64,000 nt of DNA from Rhizorhabdus histidinilytica (GTDB lineage: Bacteria; Pseudomonadota; Alphaproteobacteria; Sphingomonadales; Sphingomonadaceae). The DNA is taken from NCBI RefSeq assembly GCF_900167915.1, contig NZ_FUYM01000002.1, positions 558,001-622,000 on the forward strand. Reading direction: 5' to 3'. Every line of letters begins with the position of its first letter. Within the stretch, counting starts at the first letter, position 1. Of the stretch, positions 61,480-64,000 are shown piece after piece. A model generated the notes under the pieces. That model was given only the letters and a program-made list of their open reading frames with translations, was not told the origin of the DNA and did no database searches. Made by a program: the position numbers and the translations under genes.

Positions 61480-63540
61480 ATGAGCTATACGATCGCACTC
61501 GACGTCGGTGGAACCTTTACCGATGTCGTGGCCACCGACGAGACCACGGTCTTCACCGGCAAGGTGTCGTCGCGCCCCCATGACGAAGCGAACGCGGTGC
61601 TGGACGCGGTCCAGATCGTCGCCGACCATTATGGCCGGAAACGGGAGGAGCTGCTCGAGGAGACGCGCTTCCTGATCCTCGGCACGACCGTGGTGACCAA
61701 CGCGATGCTCGAATATCGCGGCACGCCGACCGGCCTGATCACCACCAGGGGATTCCGCGACATCATCGAGCTGCGGCGCGGCTATCGCGAGAGCCTGTTC
61801 GATTTCTCGCTCCAGGCGCCGCATCCGATCGTGCGCCGGCGGTTCCGCAAGGGAGTCACCGAGCGCATCGACTTCGTCGGCAACGTGGTGACGCCGCTCG
61901 ACGAGGAGGAGGTCCGCCAGGCGGTTCGCGAGCTGCGCGCGGCCGGCATCGAATCGATCGCGGTCTGCCTGCTCTTCTCCTTCGTCAACGATGCGCATGA
62001 GCGGCGGATCGCCGAGATCATCGCCGAGGAGCATCCCGACTGCTTCGTCACGCTGTCGTGCGACGTCCTGCCGCAGATCCGCGAGTTCGAGCGGGTCAGC
62101 ACCACCGTCGTCAACGCCTATACCAGCCCGCTGCTCAAGAAATATCTCCGCAAGCTCGACGACGGCCTGCGCTCGTTCGGCTTCTCGGGCGAGCTGGTGG
62201 TGGTGCAGTCGAACGGCGGCATCATGAACGTCGCCTATTCGGCCGAGCATGGTGTCGACGCGGTGCTGTCGGGCCCCGCGGGCGGCGTCGTCGCCGCGGT
62301 CGCGCTGGGCGAGCGATCGGGCTATCGCAACATCATCACCGCCGACATGGGCGGCACCAGCTACGACGTCTGCCTGATCAACGACGGCAAGCCCGAGGTC
62401 GGCGTCGACAACTGGATCAGCCGCTATCGCGTCGCGGTGCCGCTGGTCGACATCCACACCATCGGCGCGGGCGGCGGCTCGATCGCCTGGGTCGACGAGG
62501 TCGGCGCGCTCCGGGTCGGACCCGAGAGCGCCGGCGCCTCGCCGGGCCCGGCCTGCTACGGGCGCGGCGGCACCCGTCCGACCCTGACCGACGCCAACCT
62601 GATGCTCGGCTATATGGACCCCAAGCGGTTCATGGGCGGCAAGATGGCGCTCGACCGCGACGCGGCGGAAGCGGCGATGGCCAGGCATATCGGCGAGCCG
62701 CTCGGCATCACCGCGCTGGAGGCGGCGATCGGTGTCAACCGGATCGCCAATAGCGGCTTTTCGAACGCGCTGCGCCACGTGTCGGTCAAGCGGGGCCGCG
62801 ATCCGCGCGACTTCGCGCTGATGGCGTTCGGCGGCGGCGGCGCGATCCATGCCGGCGTCCAGGCGATGGACCTGGGGATCAAGACGATCCTGGTGCCGCG
62901 CAACGCCCCGGTGCTCAGCGCGTTCGGAGGCATGGTCGCCGACTTCAAGGTCTCGCGGGTGAAATCCTATGTGCGTTCGGTCGAGGCGGTCGACTTCGAC
63001 GACCTGACCCGGACCTTCGCCGAGCTGCAGGAAGAGGCGGAGAAGCTGCTGCCGGCCGCGGCGTCCACCAAGCTCGAACGCTATATCGACGTCCGCTATG
63101 AAGGGCAGACGCACGAGGTCATCGTCCCGCTGCACACCCGCACGCGCAAGATCTCGCCGATCAGCCTGGCGCGCGCGGTGCACGATTTCCACGACCTGCA
63201 CGAACAGCTCTACGCCTACAAGCAGCTCCACCAGCCGGTCCAGATCGTCTCGATCCGGCTGGAGCTGACCGGCCTGCGCAACATGGAATCGATCATCACG
63301 CCGCGCAAATTCGGTTCGGACGACGCCGCTTCGGCGCTGGTCGGCTCGCGGCCGGTCTATTTCGAGCGGGCGAACGGCTTCGTCGAGACGCCGGTCTACG
63401 ACGGCGCGCTGATCGAGCCGGGCAACGTCATCACCGGTCCGGCCGTGATCCATGAGCCCGGCACGACGATCGTCGTGTGCCACGGCCAGGAGGCGATGCT
63501 CGACCAATATGATACCTATGTGATCGAGGTGGTCGGCTGA
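61480..63540 (+). CDS. hyuA: hydantoinase/oxoprolinase subunit A
   Basis: A 686-residue ATP-dependent ring-opening enzyme subunit (N-methylhydantoinase A/5-oxoprolinase family). The N-terminal actin-like ATPase phosphate loop is ALDVGGTFTDVVATDETT at residues 6-23, and other blocks are LGTTVVTNAMLEYRGTPTGL, DMGGTSYDVCLI and TIGAGGGSIAWVDEVG. Family members open cyclic amides such as hydantoins, N-methylhydantoin and 5-oxoproline with ATP. It overlaps hyuB as TGATG, the usual HyuAB arrangement. The exact substrate is not visible. Confidence 0.93.
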   Translation: MSYTIALDVGGTFTDVVATDETTVFTGKVSSRPHDEANAVLDAVQIVADHYGRKREELLEETRFLILGTTVVTNAMLEYRGTPTGLITTRGFRDIIELRRGYRESLFDFSLQAPHPIVRRRFRKGVTERIDFVGNVVTPLDEEEVRQAVRELRAAGIESIAVCLLFSFVNDAHERRIAEIIAEEHPDCFVTLSCDVLPQIREFERVSTTVVNAYTSPLLKKYLRKLDDGLRSFGFSGELVVVQSNGGIMNVAYSAEHGVDAVLSGPAGGVVAAVALGERSGYRNIITADMGGTSYDVCLINDGKPEVGVDNWISRYRVAVPLVDIHTIGAGGGSIAWVDEVGALRVGPESAGASPGPACYGRGGTRPTLTDANLMLGYMDPKRFMGGKMALDRDAAEAAMARHIGEPLGITALEAAIGVNRIANSGFSNALRHVSVKRGRDPRDFALMAFGGGGAIHAGVQAMDLGIKTILVPRNAPVLSAFGGMVADFKVSRVKSYVRSVEAVDFDDLTRTFAELQEEAEKLLPAAASTKLERYIDVRYEGQTHEVIVPLHTRTRKISPISLARAVHDFHDLHEQLYAYKQLHQPVQIVSIRLELTGLRNMESIITPRKFGSDDAASALVGSRPVYFERANGFVETPVYDGALIEPGNVITGPAVIHEPGTTIVVCHGQEAMLDQYDTYVIEVVG

Positions 63541-64000
63541 TGCGCATTATCAGCAACGAGCCGGGCGAGGCGGCCCGCGCCATATCGGCGGTGGACCTGG
63601 AGATTCTCCGGACCACGCTGATCGCCCATGCCGGCGAGATGGGCACGGCGCTGACCAACACCGCGCCGACCTACGATGCCAGCCGATCGAAGGCGTTCGC
63701 GGTGGCGATCACCGACGAACGCGGCGCGGTCGTCGCGATCGACAATCCCCAGCAGCTCGGTTCGATCGCCCGGACGGTCGAATATGTCAGCAGCTATTAT
63801 GAGTTCGACCTCAACGACGGCGACGTGATCGTCACCAACGATCCCTATCATGGCGGCACCAAGGTCCAGGACATCACCCTGATCGCGCCCCTGTTCGTCG
63901 GCGACGTCGCGCTGATGAAGCTGGTCGCGCGGGTCCGCATCAACGACATGGGCGGGCAGCTCGGCGGCAATCTCTATCCCGGCGCGGTGGAGCTGCTGGC
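63540..64000 (+). CDS. hyuB: hydantoinase/oxoprolinase subunit B, 3' end off the window
   Basis: The frame begins at an ATG at 63540 in the overlap with the hyuA stop (TGATG) and runs to the window edge; 153 residues are visible of a usual 500-600. It shows the subunit B signatures: AVDLEILRTTLIAHAGEMGT near the N-terminus, and GDVIVTNDPYHGGTKVQDIT, then VRINDMGGQLGG. Together with HyuA it forms the ATP-dependent cyclic-amide hydrolase. It ends the visible part of the module B operon. Confidence 0.93.
   Translation, partial: MRIISNEPGEAARAISAVDLEILRTTLIAHAGEMGTALTNTAPTYDASRSKAFAVAITDERGAVVAIDNPQQLGSIARTVEYVSSYYEFDLNDGDVIVTNDPYHGGTKVQDITLIAPLFVGDVALMKLVARVRINDMGGQLGGNLYPGAVELL

Overview
The window reads as a chromosomal segment of a GC-rich alphaproteobacterium, most likely a sphingomonad (Sphingomonas/Rhizorhabdus-like). 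The grounds are the high-GC coding style, the UPF0262, DUF934, DUF2849 and PA0069-type genes, the large TonB-dependent receptors (TBDRs) beside peptidases and hydrolases, and alphaproteobacterial-type GTTC-N7-GTTC sites. Genus is inference; no rRNA gene is present.

Layout. 0-12.3 kb is housekeeping: an edge-truncated tonB, rnr, dcd, cdd with a UPF0262 gene, a marR-emrA efflux pair, dnaB, and a tightly overlapping sulfite-reduction operon (cobA, DUF2849, cysI, DUF934, cysH). 12.3-16.2 kb is a small accessory patch: an HGGxSTG-domain gene, a possible LexA site, an HNH-like protein, a REP-associated tyrosine transposase (RAYT) with its terminal repeats, an AT-rich ACP-like gene, and gene fragments ending at the repeats. 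16.2-43.2 kb returns to core genes: gpx, marR/ilvE, rarD, a TauE-type permease, a TBDR, pyrF, a patatin, radA, cvpA, an SOS-type radical SAM gene, moaB, slt, a UDG-family gene, etfD, ispE, a TPR protein, a PPIase, infA, maf, an RNase E/G-type gene, yacG and tRNA-Phe. Several families of paired palindromic repeats (REP/BIME-like) lie between these genes, two of them as near-identical copies in opposite orientation.

From just after tRNA-Phe to the right edge (43.8-64 kb) lies a catabolic island with two modules. Module A is centred on an XRE-cupin regulator. To the left are a TBDR and an ornithine-cyclodeaminase-family reductase; to the right are an M2 (ACE-like) peptidase, a TauE-like permease, a Tat-exported esterase-like hydrolase, a Tat-exported M24-family protein lacking several metal ligands, and both subunits of aconitase X. 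Aconitase X type II dehydrates cis-3-hydroxy-L-proline, and ornithine-cyclodeaminase homologues reduce the resulting delta1-pyrroline-2-carboxylate to proline, so the module looks like uptake and processing of hydroxyproline-type or proline-rich peptides. Module B has a prolidase-like amidohydrolase, a second TBDR, a MarR regulator, an aspartoacylase/M14-type hydrolase, a glyoxalase-like protein and hydantoinase/oxoprolinase subunits A and B (B runs off the window). Its two divergent promoters share an 11-base motif (consensus GCAATATGTGC), consistent with one MarR regulon. The joint assignment of these genes to cyclic-imino-acid and amide catabolism is inference from family knowledge and gene order.
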